Notes: generated by a model from the letters alone, not told the origin. A DNA stretch of 64,000 nt from Streptomyces sp. NBC_00286 (GCF_036173125.1 NZ_CP108054.1:3534001-3598000); one strand, 5' to 3'. Positions 53,401 through 62,679 are shown, counted from the first letter of the stretch. Made by a program: numbers and translations.

Positions 53401-53931
53401 ATGCCCACAACACCAGAAATGTCGATGGACATGACGACCGTCGGTGAAACCGGTCTTCTCGAATCGCTCCAGCACGAGGTGGCGGTGTTCGCCCGCCGTG
53501 CAGAACAGACCCGGCTCGGCGGGGTCGGGCAGGTCCGCAACTCCATGGACCGCGCCGCATATCTGCTGCTCAACCGCCTCGACAAGGAAGGCCCGATGGG
53601 CGTCAAGGCGCTCGCCGCGAGCATGGGCATCGACTCGTCGACGGTCACTCGTCAGGTCGCGCCGCTCGTGGACACCGGGCTCGTCAAGCGCACCTCGCAC
53701 CCGGAGGACGGGCGTGCCGTGGTGCTCCAGCTGTCGCCGCGCGGGCTCTCGCGGCTGGAGGAAGTCCGTTCCTCCAGGCGGCAGTTGATGGCCGAACTCA
53801 CCGAGGACTGGACGGCGGAGGAGCGGGAGGCGTTCTGCACCCTCCTCACGCGGTTCAACGTCGCGCTGTCCGCCCGGATGGCCGCGGCCGCGGTGGACGG
53901 GGCCTCCGTAGAGGCGCCCTCGCCCTCCTGA
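53401..53931 (+). CDS. MarR-family transcriptional regulator
   Basis: The product has 176 residues. A winged helix-turn-helix (about 60-120) contains MGVKALAASMGIDSSTVTRQVAPLVDTGLVKRTSHPEDGR, where the wing carries the conserved DxR. Flanking helices give the dimer. It is divergent from ilvA across a 140-base region, but could also control the next genes. The ligand is unknown. Confidence 0.92.
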   Translation: MPTTPEMSMDMTTVGETGLLESLQHEVAVFARRAEQTRLGGVGQVRNSMDRAAYLLLNRLDKEGPMGVKALAASMGIDSSTVTRQVAPLVDTGLVKRTSHPEDGRAVVLQLSPRGLSRLEEVRSSRRQLMAELTEDWTAEEREAFCTLLTRFNVALSARMAAAAVDGASVEAPSPS

Positions 53932-54073
53932 CGGCCCCCTTCTGACCGCCCGCATGCGTCTGCCTCTTGACCAAGGGGCCGTGCCTGGCCTCATATGAGA
54001 TCGGGTCCCTGTAGTACGCGATTTTCCTCGCCGTACGCCCCAGGGGTCCGGTTTCCCAGAGTCGGGAGGCGCG

Positions 54074-54583
54074 GTGCGAGAACGGCAGGCGTCCCAAGGC
54101 GCCCGCCGGGCCCGGGAGTTCGAGGCATTCGTCGCGGGCGCGGCAGGGCGGCTGCTGCATGCGGCCACACTCCTGACGGCGGAGTCGCCGAACGACAACC
54201 CACGCGCGCGGCGCCTGCTCACGGCGTCCCTGGCCCATACGTACGCCTCCTGGGGCCGGCTGCGCGGCGAGGACCCGTACGACCGCACCCGGCAGCAGCT
54301 GGCGGTGCGCTTCGCGCGCGGGGCCTGGCACCAGTACGGCGCGCTGAGCTGGCTGCACCCTCGTGGCGGGCCGGACACCGGCGGCGTACTGCACCGTCTC
54401 ACTCCCCAGGAGCGGCTGGTCCTGGTGCTGCGCTACTTCGAGGGCGTGGCCGAGGAGCAGACGGCGGCACTGCTGGGGCTGCCCCTGGAGCGCGTACGGG
54501 CGATCGGTGCCCGGGCGACGGCGAACCTGCTGCATCCACCGCGTGAGGCGGCCCCGGCGGTGGCGAAGGTGGTGCCCTCATGA
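54074..54583 (+). CDS. Sigma-70 region 4-like protein (degenerate ECF factor)
   Basis: The product has 169 residues with GTG start. The C-terminal half has region 4 features: LTPQERLVLVLRYFEGVAEEQTAALLGLPLERVRAIGARATANL. The N-terminal half is helical, but the region 2 -10-binding motif is weak compared with the SigE-family factor at 11520. It could be a poor or specialised sigma factor. The following 83-residue membrane protein overlaps by four bases and may be its partner. Confidence 0.75.
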   Translation: MRERQASQGARRAREFEAFVAGAAGRLLHAATLLTAESPNDNPRARRLLTASLAHTYASWGRLRGEDPYDRTRQQLAVRFARGAWHQYGALSWLHPRGGPDTGGVLHRLTPQERLVLVLRYFEGVAEEQTAALLGLPLERVRAIGARATANLLHPPREAAPAVAKVVPS

Positions 54584-54831
54584 GCCCGATGGACCGCAGG
54601 GAGGGCGCCGTCCGCCGCATCCTGGAGGACGCGACGCCCTCTGTACCGCCCAACCTGCACGCGGACGTCGTACGGCGCGGCAACCGCATGCTGCGCCGCC
54701 AGAAGGCGGCCCGGCGGCTGCTGTGGCTACTGCTGTTCGCGGCCGCCCTGGCCTTCTTGGTGTGGGCGTCGATGGCCCGGCCGTGGGTGCAGCCGCCGTC
54801 GGAGGTGACTCCACCGCTCACCGGCTGGTAG
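54580..54831 (+). CDS. Small membrane protein coupled to the sigma-like gene
   Basis: The product has 83 residues: a charged cytoplasmic head (about 1-46), one membrane helix (about 47-64, RLLWLLLFAAALAFLVWASM) and a short Pro-rich outside end. ATGA overlap with the sigma-like gene shows translational coupling. A membrane anti-sigma or signal partner is likely by context only. Confidence 0.7.
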   Translation: MSPMDRREGAVRRILEDATPSVPPNLHADVVRRGNRMLRRQKAARRLLWLLLFAAALAFLVWASMARPWVQPPSEVTPPLTGW

Positions 54832-54885
54832 CCGCCACCGGCCGGGCGGCGCGATTCCGGTCTGCCCTGGCCGACAGGTCTGCGC

Positions 54886-56040
54886 TCAGCCCAGGGCCTG
54901 TGCGAGGTCCTGAAGGAGGTCATCGACGTTCTCGATGCCTACGGAGAGGCGTACGAGATCGGCGGGCACCTCGAGTGCCGAGCCGGCCGCGGAGGCGTGC
55001 GTCATACGCCCCGGGTGCTCGATCAGGGACTCGACGCCGCCCAGGGACTCGCCCAGGGTGAACACCTTGGCGCGATTGCAGACCTCCACGGCGGCCTCCT
55101 CGCCGCCCGCGACCTGGAAGGAGACCATGCCGCCGAACGCCTTCATCTGCTTGGCGGCGACCTCGTGACCGGGGTGCTCCGCGAGGCCCGGGTACAGAAC
55201 GCGCGTCACGCGCGCGTGCCTGCTGAGCATCTCGGCGACCTTGGCGGCGTTCTCGCTGTGCCGGTCCATCCGTACGGCGAGCGTCTTGATGCCGCGCAGC
55301 ACCAGCCAGGAGTCGAAGGGGCCCGCGACCGCGCCCATCGCGTTCTGGTGGTACGCCAGTTCCTCGCCGAGCTCCTCGTCGTTCACGACGAGAGCGCCGC
55401 CCACGACGTCCGAGTGGCCGCCCATGTACTTGGTCAGCGAGTGCACCACCAGGTCGGCGCCGAGCGCGAGTGGCTGCTGGAGGTAGGGGCTGGCGAAGGT
55501 GTTGTCGACGACCAGCCTGGCGCCCGCCTCGCGCGCGATCTGGGCGACCGCGGCGATGTCCGTGATGCCGAGGAGCGGATTGGACGGGGTCTCCACCCAG
55601 ACGATCTTGGTCTTGGGGGTGACGGCGGCCCGTACGGCGGCGGGATCGCTGGTGTCGGCGACCGACCACTCCACGCCCCACCGGGAGACAACCTTCGCGA
55701 AGAGGCGGAACGTACCGCCGTACGCGTCGTTGGGGATGACCACGTGGTCGCCGGGGCTGAGCAGCGTACGCAACAGGCAGTCCTCGGCCGCCAGTCCGGA
55801 CGCGAACGCGAGGCCGCGGCGACCGCCTTCCAGGGCGGCGAGGTTCTCCTCCAGGGCCGTCCTGGTCGGATTGGCGCTGCGGCTGTACTCGTAGCCGCCG
55901 CGCAGTCCGCCGACGCCGTCCTGCTTGTAGGTCGAGACCTGGTAGATCGGCGGGACGACCGCGCCGGTGAGGGGATCCGCGGTGTTCCCCGCGTGGATCG
56001 CCACGGTTTCGAAGTGCTGGCTGATGTGCCTGTCGCTCAT
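54886..56040 (-). CDS. metB: Cystathionine gamma-synthase
   Basis: The product has 384 residues. PLP lysine is Lys204 in VVHSLTKYMGGHSD. Family signs include IYQVSTYKQDGVG, GYEYSRSANPTRTALE and SLGGVESLIEHPGRMTHAS. It joins O-succinyl- or O-acetylhomoserine with cysteine to make cystathionine for methionine. The sequence does not clearly separate it from cystathionine gamma-lyase, which catalyses the reverse reaction. Start ATG 56040 is preferred over longer frames because family members begin just before HFETVAIHAG. Confidence 0.88.
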   Translation of the reverse strand: MSDRHISQHFETVAIHAGNTADPLTGAVVPPIYQVSTYKQDGVGGLRGGYEYSRSANPTRTALEENLAALEGGRRGLAFASGLAAEDCLLRTLLSPGDHVVIPNDAYGGTFRLFAKVVSRWGVEWSVADTSDPAAVRAAVTPKTKIVWVETPSNPLLGITDIAAVAQIAREAGARLVVDNTFASPYLQQPLALGADLVVHSLTKYMGGHSDVVGGALVVNDEELGEELAYHQNAMGAVAGPFDSWLVLRGIKTLAVRMDRHSENAAKVAEMLSRHARVTRVLYPGLAEHPGHEVAAKQMKAFGGMVSFQVAGGEEAAVEVCNRAKVFTLGESLGGVESLIEHPGRMTHASAAGSALEVPADLVRLSVGIENVDDLLQDLAQALG

Positions 56041-56182
56041 GGGCACCGAGGGTAATGCGCTTGCGCGGATCGTGACGGCCGGAGACTCTGACGGCGCCGG
56101 GACGGCGGTGCGAGCGACGGTTTTCCACAGGAACTGCCGACCAGGTTGGCCAATTGTCGGACCCGTCTGGTTCGCTTGAGAC

Positions 56183-57304
56183 ATGGAGATTCTCTGGGTC
56201 CTGATGGCGCTGGTCATGATGGGCTTCGTCCTCGGGCCGATCTTGATGCGCAGGCGTGCCGGTGGTATCCAGCAGGTCGCTCCCGGCGACCCGGACGCGG
56301 CCGACCCGGCGAACTACGGCTTCCTGCGCCAGGAGGAGCTGGACATCCGTATGCCCGGCCCCGATCCGGACCTGCTGGAGGTCCTGGACCTGGTGCAGCA
56401 CAGCCAGGACTACCGGGGAGCGTCGCAGCTCCTCGCCGGCACGGAGACAGACGGCGAGCTGCGCTGGCAGCGCGTGCAGGCCTTCGCGGGCGCCGCGTCG
56501 CTGGAGCTGCAGCAGCGCCCCGGCGGGGTCAGCGACAGCCCCGGCGGGCAGTGGCTGCGGGTCTGGCGGACCGAGAAGCCCAAGGACGCGGGCGGCGCGG
56601 CCGTGCACGCGGAGTTCCTGGTGCAGCAGGCGTGGCGTACGTCGACACCGGGCACGGACGAGTTCCGGATCATCATGGAGGAGGCGAAGTCGGCCTGCGA
56701 CGAGGCGGCGCTGCTCTCCCCCGGTGACCCGATCCCGTACATCATCGAGCTCTCCGTGGCGCGCGGACTGGCGTATCCACAGGCGGAGTTCGAGAAGCTC
56801 TGGCTGAAGATCCTCGACCGCGCCCCCGCGCACATGGGCGCGCATCTGGCGGCGCTGCACTACTGGTGCGAGAAGTGGCACGGCTCGCGCGAGGTGGCGT
56901 ACAACTTCGCGGAAGCCGCTGCGGCGCGCGCCCCGCAGGGGTCGCTGCTCGCGGCGATGCCCCTCTTCGCGGTCTTCGAGCACCTGCCCGAGGTCAACCT
57001 CGTCCAGGGCTTCTACCAGAGCGAGGTCGTCACCAAGGCGGTCCACGGCGCGCTCTACGCGGTGCACGCGGCCCGCCCGGACGACCCGATGCTCGCCCAC
57101 GTACGCCATCTCCTGGTGTTCTTCCTGGTACGCGGCGAGCGCTGGGCGGAGGCGATGAGCCAGCTCGTGCATGTCGACGGCCACGTAGGGGCGCTGCCAT
57201 GGACGCTGACGCCGGACCCGGCGGCGGACTACGCGGTGTACCGGGCGCTGGCGGTCGCGGGATACGAGGCGAACGGAGGGAGCCCGGCGACGCTGCCGCG
57301 CTGA
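56183..57304 (+). CDS. Membrane-anchored helical-repeat protein upstream of msrA
   Basis: The product has 373 residues. One N-terminal membrane helix (3-23, ILWVLMALVMMGFVLGPILM) is followed by a soluble domain with helical pairs resembling TPR-like repeats (VLDLVQHSQDYRGASQLLAG, LHYWCEKWHGSREVAYNFAEAAA). It is a conserved Streptomyces protein with no known function. It precedes the remains of msrA by 67 bases. No anomaly is visible. Confidence 0.8.
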   Translation: MEILWVLMALVMMGFVLGPILMRRRAGGIQQVAPGDPDAADPANYGFLRQEELDIRMPGPDPDLLEVLDLVQHSQDYRGASQLLAGTETDGELRWQRVQAFAGAASLELQQRPGGVSDSPGGQWLRVWRTEKPKDAGGAAVHAEFLVQQAWRTSTPGTDEFRIIMEEAKSACDEAALLSPGDPIPYIIELSVARGLAYPQAEFEKLWLKILDRAPAHMGAHLAALHYWCEKWHGSREVAYNFAEAAAARAPQGSLLAAMPLFAVFEHLPEVNLVQGFYQSEVVTKAVHGALYAVHAARPDDPMLAHVRHLLVFFLVRGERWAEAMSQLVHVDGHVGALPWTLTPDPAADYAVYRALAVAGYEANGGSPATLPR

Positions 57305-57371
57305 CGGCCCGGTTGGAATTCCGGACGGGCCCCGTACGTTCACTGACCGGACCCACCGCCGAGGAGACCGC

Positions 57372-57422
57372 ATGTTCCTGAACAGCCGTTCACCGCAGCT
57401 GCCCACCGTTCCTAGAGACTGA
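57372..57422 (+). pseudogene. msrA: 5' end of disrupted msrA
   Basis: ATG at 57372 after GAGGAGACC opens MFLNSRSPQLPTV, the usual Streptomyces MsrA head, but a TGA ends it at 57422 after PRD, at or just past the junction with the TnpB element. The middle of the protein, including the catalytic GCFWG, is missing. The other end of the gene lies 1.9 kb away at 59288. Confidence 0.75.
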
Positions 57423-59287
57423 GCGGGAGTGAGTCCTGCTGCCAGGACCCATGGTCAGCCGAACGCCCCGAACGGTGTTGGGCGTTCTGGTTCCCCACGT
57501 TCGCTCCGCACCCGGCGCCAGCGGATCGTGTCCGTGGTCCGGGAATGTGGGGGCGGGGTCCCTCACGCCCGGGGACGCCGGATGGGGCCTGGACGGTCCG
57601 ATGCCCCACCGCATCGCTCCGGTGCGGTGGGGGCGGTGTCGTCCTCCCCCAGCTACCGCTGGGAGGTGCCCCCAGCCGGATCCGGTGTCCCAGGGCGCGC
57701 CTGCCGATCGCCACGGCGGCCGCGTCGTGGCGTGTGGTGGTGCGGTCCTTACTGGTGAGGGGCTTTTGCCAGTACTGGGCGCCCCACTTCGAGGTGTACG
57801 CGGGGTCGACCGCGATGATCGCGATGCCGATGGCGTCGGCCATCGACGACAGCCGGGCCCGCAGCCTGCCGGTGGGCATACCGGAGATCAGCTGCCTGAA
57901 CCGCTTGCGGCGGCCGTGCTTCTCACGGGTCTTCTCCGCCGTGAAGTCCAGATCTTCGACGGCGATCGCGGCCACGCCGCAGCCCTTCGCCCAATGCAGC
58001 AGCCGGGTCAGGGCGTGCCGGACCTGGGCGTCGCGGTGACCTGCGGTGCTGCCCGACAGGTCGTAGAAGAACCGCCGGGGATTGCCGACAGGGTTGCCGT
58101 GCACATCGAGGCGCCAGGCGGCCAGATGATCGGCGTTGGTGTCCACCGCGATCACCCCGTCGGCGAGGACGGCGTCCAGCGCGATGATCCGGGTCGGCGG
58201 AGACTGCCAGGCAGCGGTCACATACCAGCGGTTGCGGCCGGTGTCGTAGTGGATGCGGTAGGCGACGGCCCTGTTGACCTCGATGCGGTCGGCCCACTCG
58301 GTACCCCGGTGGGTGAAGCGGACCGTGCCGGTGAGGACGTACCGGCCGTGCGGGGCGTTCGCCAGGTCCTTCAGCGGAGCGGGCAGCTTGATGCTCAACC
58401 GGCCCTCCGGGGTGACACGGAGGGTCTCATTGCCATACCGCTTGCCGGACTCGCCGTCGGCCTGGAGGAACCACCGCTCGCACTCCCACCGCTCGCGCCA
58501 CCCGGCCTCGGTCAGCTGCGCTGCCTGCAGATGGTGCCGGGTGCGGGCCAGTTGCTTGCCGCCGCGCACCACGTGCACGCTCCCGGCCTGGCGATCGGAC
58601 CGCGCCCGCTCCAGCCGGTCCTGAAGGACGTGCAGGCGGCGGGACTTGGCGAACCACTCCTGCCTGCTGCGATAGCCGCCCGGCGTATTCTTCGACCCTT
58701 TCTGCCCGACTGGTTGTGCCAGCCGGTCCGCGATCGTGGCGACACCCGCCTCCAGGCTCTGGATGTGAGCGAGCTGGCCGCGGCGGGCCAGCGCCCACTG
58801 GTCGTGCGAAGCCTTGGTGATCGCCCCGGCCCAACGCGAAGACGCCACCAGCGTCAGCGCACGCTTCCTGGCCGCCCAGGTCTCGGTGGAGTGCTCCAGG
58901 CCGTCCACGCACCGGGCCTTGAGGTCCTTCGAGGCCAGCGCGCTCAGATGCGCGCCCACCAGGCGCAGCACCTTCTCGTCCTCGGGCGTCAGCTGCTTGA
59001 TCCGGGTACGGATCGCGACACCGGCCGGGCCGGACACTACGAACGGCTCCACCACCTCCCGCAGCCCGCCCATCCGTCACCCCCGCCCAGCTCAGCCTCG
59101 AGAACCCCAACCCTGCCACCGCATCCAACGAAGCCGGCCCGTAAAGGTCACACATTCGACACCAGTACCTCCGTTCCCTCCCGCAAGACCGGCTAGATGA
59201 CCGACAGACACATCACGCCCAGGAGCGCCAGGACCCACTCCCGCTCACCAGAACACGCTTGAGCACACTCCAGATGGAACAGCTCGT
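57410..59287 (-). mobile_element. TnpB-only IS element inserted in msrA
   Basis: About 1.88 kb separates the two msrA fragments and is filled by the tnpB-like gene plus about 210 bases on its 5' side. There is no TnpA transposase gene and no terminal inverted repeats, as in IS605-type ends. Exact ends are not certain to within about 10 bases. About 65-70 codons of msrA are missing, so the insertion came with, or was followed by, a deletion. Confidence 0.7.
57412..59073 (-). CDS. TnpB-family (TnpB-related) RuvC nuclease without zinc ribbon
   Basis: The product has 553 residues. RuvC-like catalytic residues are visible: Asp311 (IAVDTNADHL), Glu373 (AVEDLDF) and Asp450 (RHDAAAVAIGRRA). Between the second and third, where TnpB normally has a four-Cys zinc ribbon, the sequence reads VDPAYTSKWGAQYWQKPLTSKDR with no cysteine pairs. 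The N-terminal 300 residues are larger and more basic than usual. The last 90 residues are Pro/Arg-rich. TnpB proteins are RNA-guided nucleases of IS200/IS605/IS607 elements; whether this branch is active is unknown. It lies inside msrA. Confidence 0.82.
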   Translation of the reverse strand: MGGLREVVEPFVVSGPAGVAIRTRIKQLTPEDEKVLRLVGAHLSALASKDLKARCVDGLEHSTETWAARKRALTLVASSRWAGAITKASHDQWALARRGQLAHIQSLEAGVATIADRLAQPVGQKGSKNTPGGYRSRQEWFAKSRRLHVLQDRLERARSDRQAGSVHVVRGGKQLARTRHHLQAAQLTEAGWRERWECERWFLQADGESGKRYGNETLRVTPEGRLSIKLPAPLKDLANAPHGRYVLTGTVRFTHRGTEWADRIEVNRAVAYRIHYDTGRNRWYVTAAWQSPPTRIIALDAVLADGVIAVDTNADHLAAWRLDVHGNPVGNPRRFFYDLSGSTAGHRDAQVRHALTRLLHWAKGCGVAAIAVEDLDFTAEKTREKHGRRKRFRQLISGMPTGRLRARLSSMADAIGIAIIAVDPAYTSKWGAQYWQKPLTSKDRTTTRHDAAAVAIGRRALGHRIRLGAPPSGSWGRTTPPPPHRSDAVGHRTVQAPSGVPGREGPRPHIPGPRTRSAGAGCGANVGNQNAQHRSGRSADHGSWQQDSLPLSL

Positions 59288-59732
59288 TACCCCACGTACG
59301 AGGAGGTCTGCTCGGGCCTGACCGGCCACACCGAAGCGGTCCGAGTCGTCTACGACGCGTCGCTCATCTCGTACCAGCGCCTCCTGAAGCTCATCTGGGA
59401 GTCCCACGACCCCACCCCGGGCTTCCGCCAGGGCAACGACGTGGGCACCCAGTACCGCTCGGCCATCTACACCCACACCCCGGCCCAGGCAACGACAGCC
59501 GAAGCCTCCCGCGCCGCCTACCAGCAGGTCCTGACGGGCTCGGGCTACGGCGCCATCACCACGGAGATACCTCCGGCGGAGGGGCGGCCCCTGTATCCGG
59601 CGGAGGGGTATCACCAGCAATACCTCGACAAGAATCCGGCGGTGCGGGATCGGGGGGGGCAAGCTAGGTGACCCCTCCCAGACCAACAAGGGCGCTTCCT
59701 GCCCCATAGGCGTCGCCACGACCGACGGCTGA
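59288..59732 (+). pseudogene. msrA: 3' remainder of disrupted msrA
   Basis: From 59288 the frame reads [28 protein letters not shown] onward through [13 protein letters not shown] and [14 protein letters not shown], the normal MsrA C-terminal two-thirds. It ends early at 59671. The usual last residues reappear out of frame as SCPIGVATTDG up to the TGA at 59732, so a second lesion exists. With no catalytic Cys and no start codon it is not functional. Confidence 0.85.
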
Positions 59733-59973
59733 GACGCACGGCTTCAGCGGTACAGGCTCTGACCACGGTGGTCGGGGTCGGTATGCGTACGGAGTGGTTC
59801 TCAGACTCGCCCAGGCGAAGGTGCATCCTGTCACCGCGCCAGGTACAGCGCCCTCCAGCCGAGAGACACATTTTCCGCTGCCGGATCGCCGTGATTGTCA
59901 GGCCAGTCTTTGCTTTCTCCGCACGGCAAAGCTCAACCGGGATCGCTGGACCGTTGTTTTGCCCTTCCCCGAG

Positions 59974-60486
59974 TCAGCCCGCCGCGCGGGCGGGCAGCCG
60001 CCATCCAGGGCGCGGGAAGTGGCAGGTGTAGCCGTCCGGGTAACGCTCCAGGTAATCCTGGTGCTCGGGCTCGGCCTCCCAGAAGGGGCCAACCGGCTCG
60101 ACCTCAGTGACGACCTTGTCCGGCCACAGCCCGGAGGCGTCCACATCCGCGATCGTGTCCTCGGCGATCCGCTTCTGCTCGTCATCCACGTAGTAGATCG
60201 CCGAGCGGTAGCTGAGGCCGATGTCGTTGCCCTGACGGTTCTTGGTGCTCGGGTCGTGGATCTGGAAGAAGAACTCCAGGATCGCGCGGAAGTCTGTCCT
60301 CTCAGGGTCGAAAAGGATCTCGATGGCCTCCGCGTGCGTGCCATGGTTACGGTACGTCGCGTTCTGCACGTCACCCCCGGTGTATCCGACCCGAGTCGCC
60401 GTCACACCCGGGAGCCGACGGATCAAGTCCTGCATCCCCCAGAAGCATCCGCCCGCGAGCACGGCCCTCTGCGTCTGCGCAGCCAT
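59974..60486 (-). CDS. msrA: Peptide-methionine (S)-S-oxide reductase MsrA (second copy)
   Basis: The product has 170 residues. GCFWG places the catalytic Cys at 14. [30 protein letters not shown] and [14 protein letters not shown] are family marks. Start ATG 60486 follows GGAGGG. It reduces methionine sulfoxide in oxidised proteins. It differs substantially from the adjacent broken msrA ([16 protein letters not shown] against [16 protein letters not shown]), so it is an independent acquisition rather than a recent duplicate. The intact copy may have relaxed selection on the old gene. Confidence 0.92.
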   Translation of the reverse strand: MAAQTQRAVLAGGCFWGMQDLIRRLPGVTATRVGYTGGDVQNATYRNHGTHAEAIEILFDPERTDFRAILEFFFQIHDPSTKNRQGNDIGLSYRSAIYYVDDEQKRIAEDTIADVDASGLWPDKVVTEVEPVGPFWEAEPEHQDYLERYPDGYTCHFPRPGWRLPARAAG

Positions 60487-61100
60487 TGCGGTCCCTCCAA
60501 TATCTGTCAGCTCGGTCACTCGGGCTGCTCGGCTCGCACACCACCGGCTTCCCATACTCATTCCCCTCAACGCACGAGGGTTCTAAGCGATTCCGTGCCC
60601 GTCCAACCGGCCCTGCGGTCGGCCGCCACGAGGAGTGCACCCACCGGTTGCCTCCCCACGCCGCTGCCCTAATCCGGAGAACCCTTGGCTCACCGGTCGC
60701 AGGCGTAGACCTGTGCCCCGCTCACCTGCCAGCGGCCGGCCGAGCCCGGTGGTGTTCATCACCCCGTCTGCCGCAGTGCTCCTCCGGTCCTTCTTTCAAG
60801 CTCTGGTGACCTGCGGGGCTCCGGATCAGAGGACGCGCCGACGACTGCCGTAACAACGCGACCGGCATCCTCATGGGCTGTCATATCCATCAACACCGGT
60901 GTGTAGGTGGCCAGTTCCGATTCCTTACTGACGGCCAGTTGGCGGGGAGCTAACTGGCCGCAAATGTGACAGCGGGTCACGGCATTCCGTGCTCGGATGC
61001 CCCGGCGATATGCGTCGTGCAGACGCTTTCGATGTTCCCGGCGGTGCGCTCGCTGCCCGGTTGGCTGCGGCCCCGAGTGTGGACAGGGTTGGACAGGGGG
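60487..61100. other. 614-base region without a supported gene
   Basis: No frame in this stretch has codon bias, a ribosome site and homology together. An inverted repeat, GGCCAGTT (60933-60940) with AACTGGCC (60952-60959), and a third TGGCCAGTT at 60909-60917 are the only structured signals. It may be a promoter region for the NmrA-like gene's relatives or decayed sequence. Confidence 0.5.
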
Positions 61101-61937
61101 TCAGGAGACGGGTGTCTGCAGCCGTCGGGACAGGAAGTCTTCGAAGGACATGAGGGCTGGATGCAGGCGCCGCAGGGCGGGGATGTCCGCCTGGTAGCCC
61201 TCCTCCGCGAACCACTCGAACATGCGCTCCTCGATCGGCAGGGCCTCGAAGCGCGTTGGAACGCCGGTGACCCGTTCATAGATCTCTGCTACCTGGGGGA
61301 AGGTGACCTCGTCGCCAGCCAGCTCGATCTGGCGGCCGATGTACTCCTGCGGGTCGTTGAAGGCGGCCGCAGCGAAGAACCCGATGTCGTCGCTGGCAAT
61401 CAACTGCATCGGCTTGTCCGGCTTCACGGGCAGCGACATGAGCCGCTCGCCCTCGGCGTCGGCGTAGTGCAGCAGGTTGTTCATGAAGAACACCGGCCGC
61501 AGGATGGTGGCGGGCAGATCGAGGGCCAGAATGTGCCGCTCGATCTCGGCCTTGCTCTCGAAGTGGTCGATCCCAGTGCGGCGTTCGGCCCCTCCCACGG
61601 AGCTGTACACGAGGTGCTCGACCCCCATGGCCTTGGCCGCGTCCGCCACCGCCTTGCCTTGGCGGACCTCCGCGGCGAGCGTTGCCGGCTCATACGCGAG
61701 TGCCTGCACGCTGAATACGCCGTGGATGTCGGTCATGGCGCTACGCAGGGACGCGTCGTCGTCCAGATCGCCCCGGACGAGGGTTGCCCCCTGCTCCTTG
61801 AGGACCTGGGCCTCGGGCTTGTCCGGGTTACGGACCAGGGCGCGGACGCTCCATCCGCGAGAAAGTAACTGTCTTGCGGTGGCGCCGCCCTGATTACCGG
61901 TTGCGCCGATGACCAAGATGCTTTGTGTGTCGATCAC
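61101..61937 (-). CDS. NmrA-like NAD(P)-binding protein
   Basis: The product has 278 residues with a GTG start and AGGGG upstream. The Rossmann start is ILVIGATGNQGGATARQLL. The family is an atypical short-chain dehydrogenase group: SSVGGAERRTGIDHFESKAEIE replaces the classical YxxxK. The rest matches HSCARG/NmrA-type redox sensors. It may sense NADP ratios or act on small quinones. It stands alone between the MsrA and IS3 genes. Confidence 0.88.
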   Translation of the reverse strand: MIDTQSILVIGATGNQGGATARQLLSRGWSVRALVRNPDKPEAQVLKEQGATLVRGDLDDDASLRSAMTDIHGVFSVQALAYEPATLAAEVRQGKAVADAAKAMGVEHLVYSSVGGAERRTGIDHFESKAEIERHILALDLPATILRPVFFMNNLLHYADAEGERLMSLPVKPDKPMQLIASDDIGFFAAAAFNDPQEYIGRQIELAGDEVTFPQVAEIYERVTGVPTRFEALPIEERMFEWFAEEGYQADIPALRRLHPALMSFEDFLSRRLQTPVS

Positions 61938-62167
61938 GATGACCCCTGACCTCGCGGCGGCCGCTCCTGTCTGCGGCTCGCCCGACGGCTCAACCTTGCA
62001 ACCTCAAGCAGAGTTGAGGTCAACCCACCTGGCTGCCTCCGGACGCGGCAATGCAAGCCCGAGGACGACAATCCGAGGGCGGTTACGCACAGTCACCCCG
62101 TATCTGGCCGTACTTGGGGAAATCTTGCTGGCCGCCGTCAACCGGTGGCAGAAGTTCAAGATGCTGA

Positions 62168-62296
62168 TCTTCCGGCGGCGAGTGCGCGAACTGCTCTGGG
62201 CTGTTCTCGGACCGGAAGGCAGCCCTCGTCACGCTCGCAGCAGTAGGCAGCTTCCTCGCAGGACTGGTGGCGCTCACACCTGGCGTCACTGTCTGA
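62168..62296 (+). other. Open 42-codon fragment with a membrane segment
   Basis: The frame opens after a TGA and reads ECANCSGLFSDRKAALVTLAAVGSFLAGLVALTPGVTV then stops. It has no start codon or ribosome site. It looks like the C-terminal end of a small membrane protein truncated by rearrangement next to the IS3 element. Nothing else is visible from 61938 to 62317. Confidence 0.3.
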
Positions 62297-62384
62297 TGTA
62301 ACGGGTCACATGGCACCTGAAGCTTCCCCTTGATCGTGGACACCTGGAGACTGGGACCGGAGGTTCCAGAGGAAGTAGCACCAG

Positions 62385-62666
62385 GTGGGAAGCAAGTACA
62401 CGAAGCGGTACACCGAGGAGTTCAAGCGGGACGCGATCGCGCTCGTCGACTCCTCGGGCAAGACGGTCACCGCCGTCGCCCGGGAACTCGGCATCAGCTC
62501 CGAGTCCCTGCGCGGCTGGTACCGCGAGGCCAAGGCAGACCGGGCAGAGGGCGCCCCTAGCGAGCTGACCAGCGCCGAACGCGAAGAGCTCAAGCGGCTG
62601 CGCAAAGAAAACCGGGAACAGCAGCAGACGATCGAAATCCTGAAAAAAGCGCCGCCTTCTTCGTGA
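62385..62666 (+). pseudogene. IS3 orfA, frameshifted near its end
   Basis: From GTG 62385 the product begins KYTKRYTEEFKRDAIALV with a helix-turn-helix (VTAVARELGISSESLRGWY) and a leucine-zipper-like KEN region. Slippery AAAAAAG lies at 62643-62649. As read, it stops at 62666. Adding one G near 62650 restores the standard ending (KKAAAFFVKENDR) and the normal -1 slip into orfB. That G is therefore the likely lost base. Confidence 0.7.
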
Positions 62667-62679
62667 AGGAGAACGACCG

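Noticed and set aside
62643..62649. Functional programmed -1 frameshift making an IS3 OrfAB fusion
   Set aside because: The A6G site is present, but in the sequence as given the -1 frame stops before orfB; it would work only if a lost G is restored.
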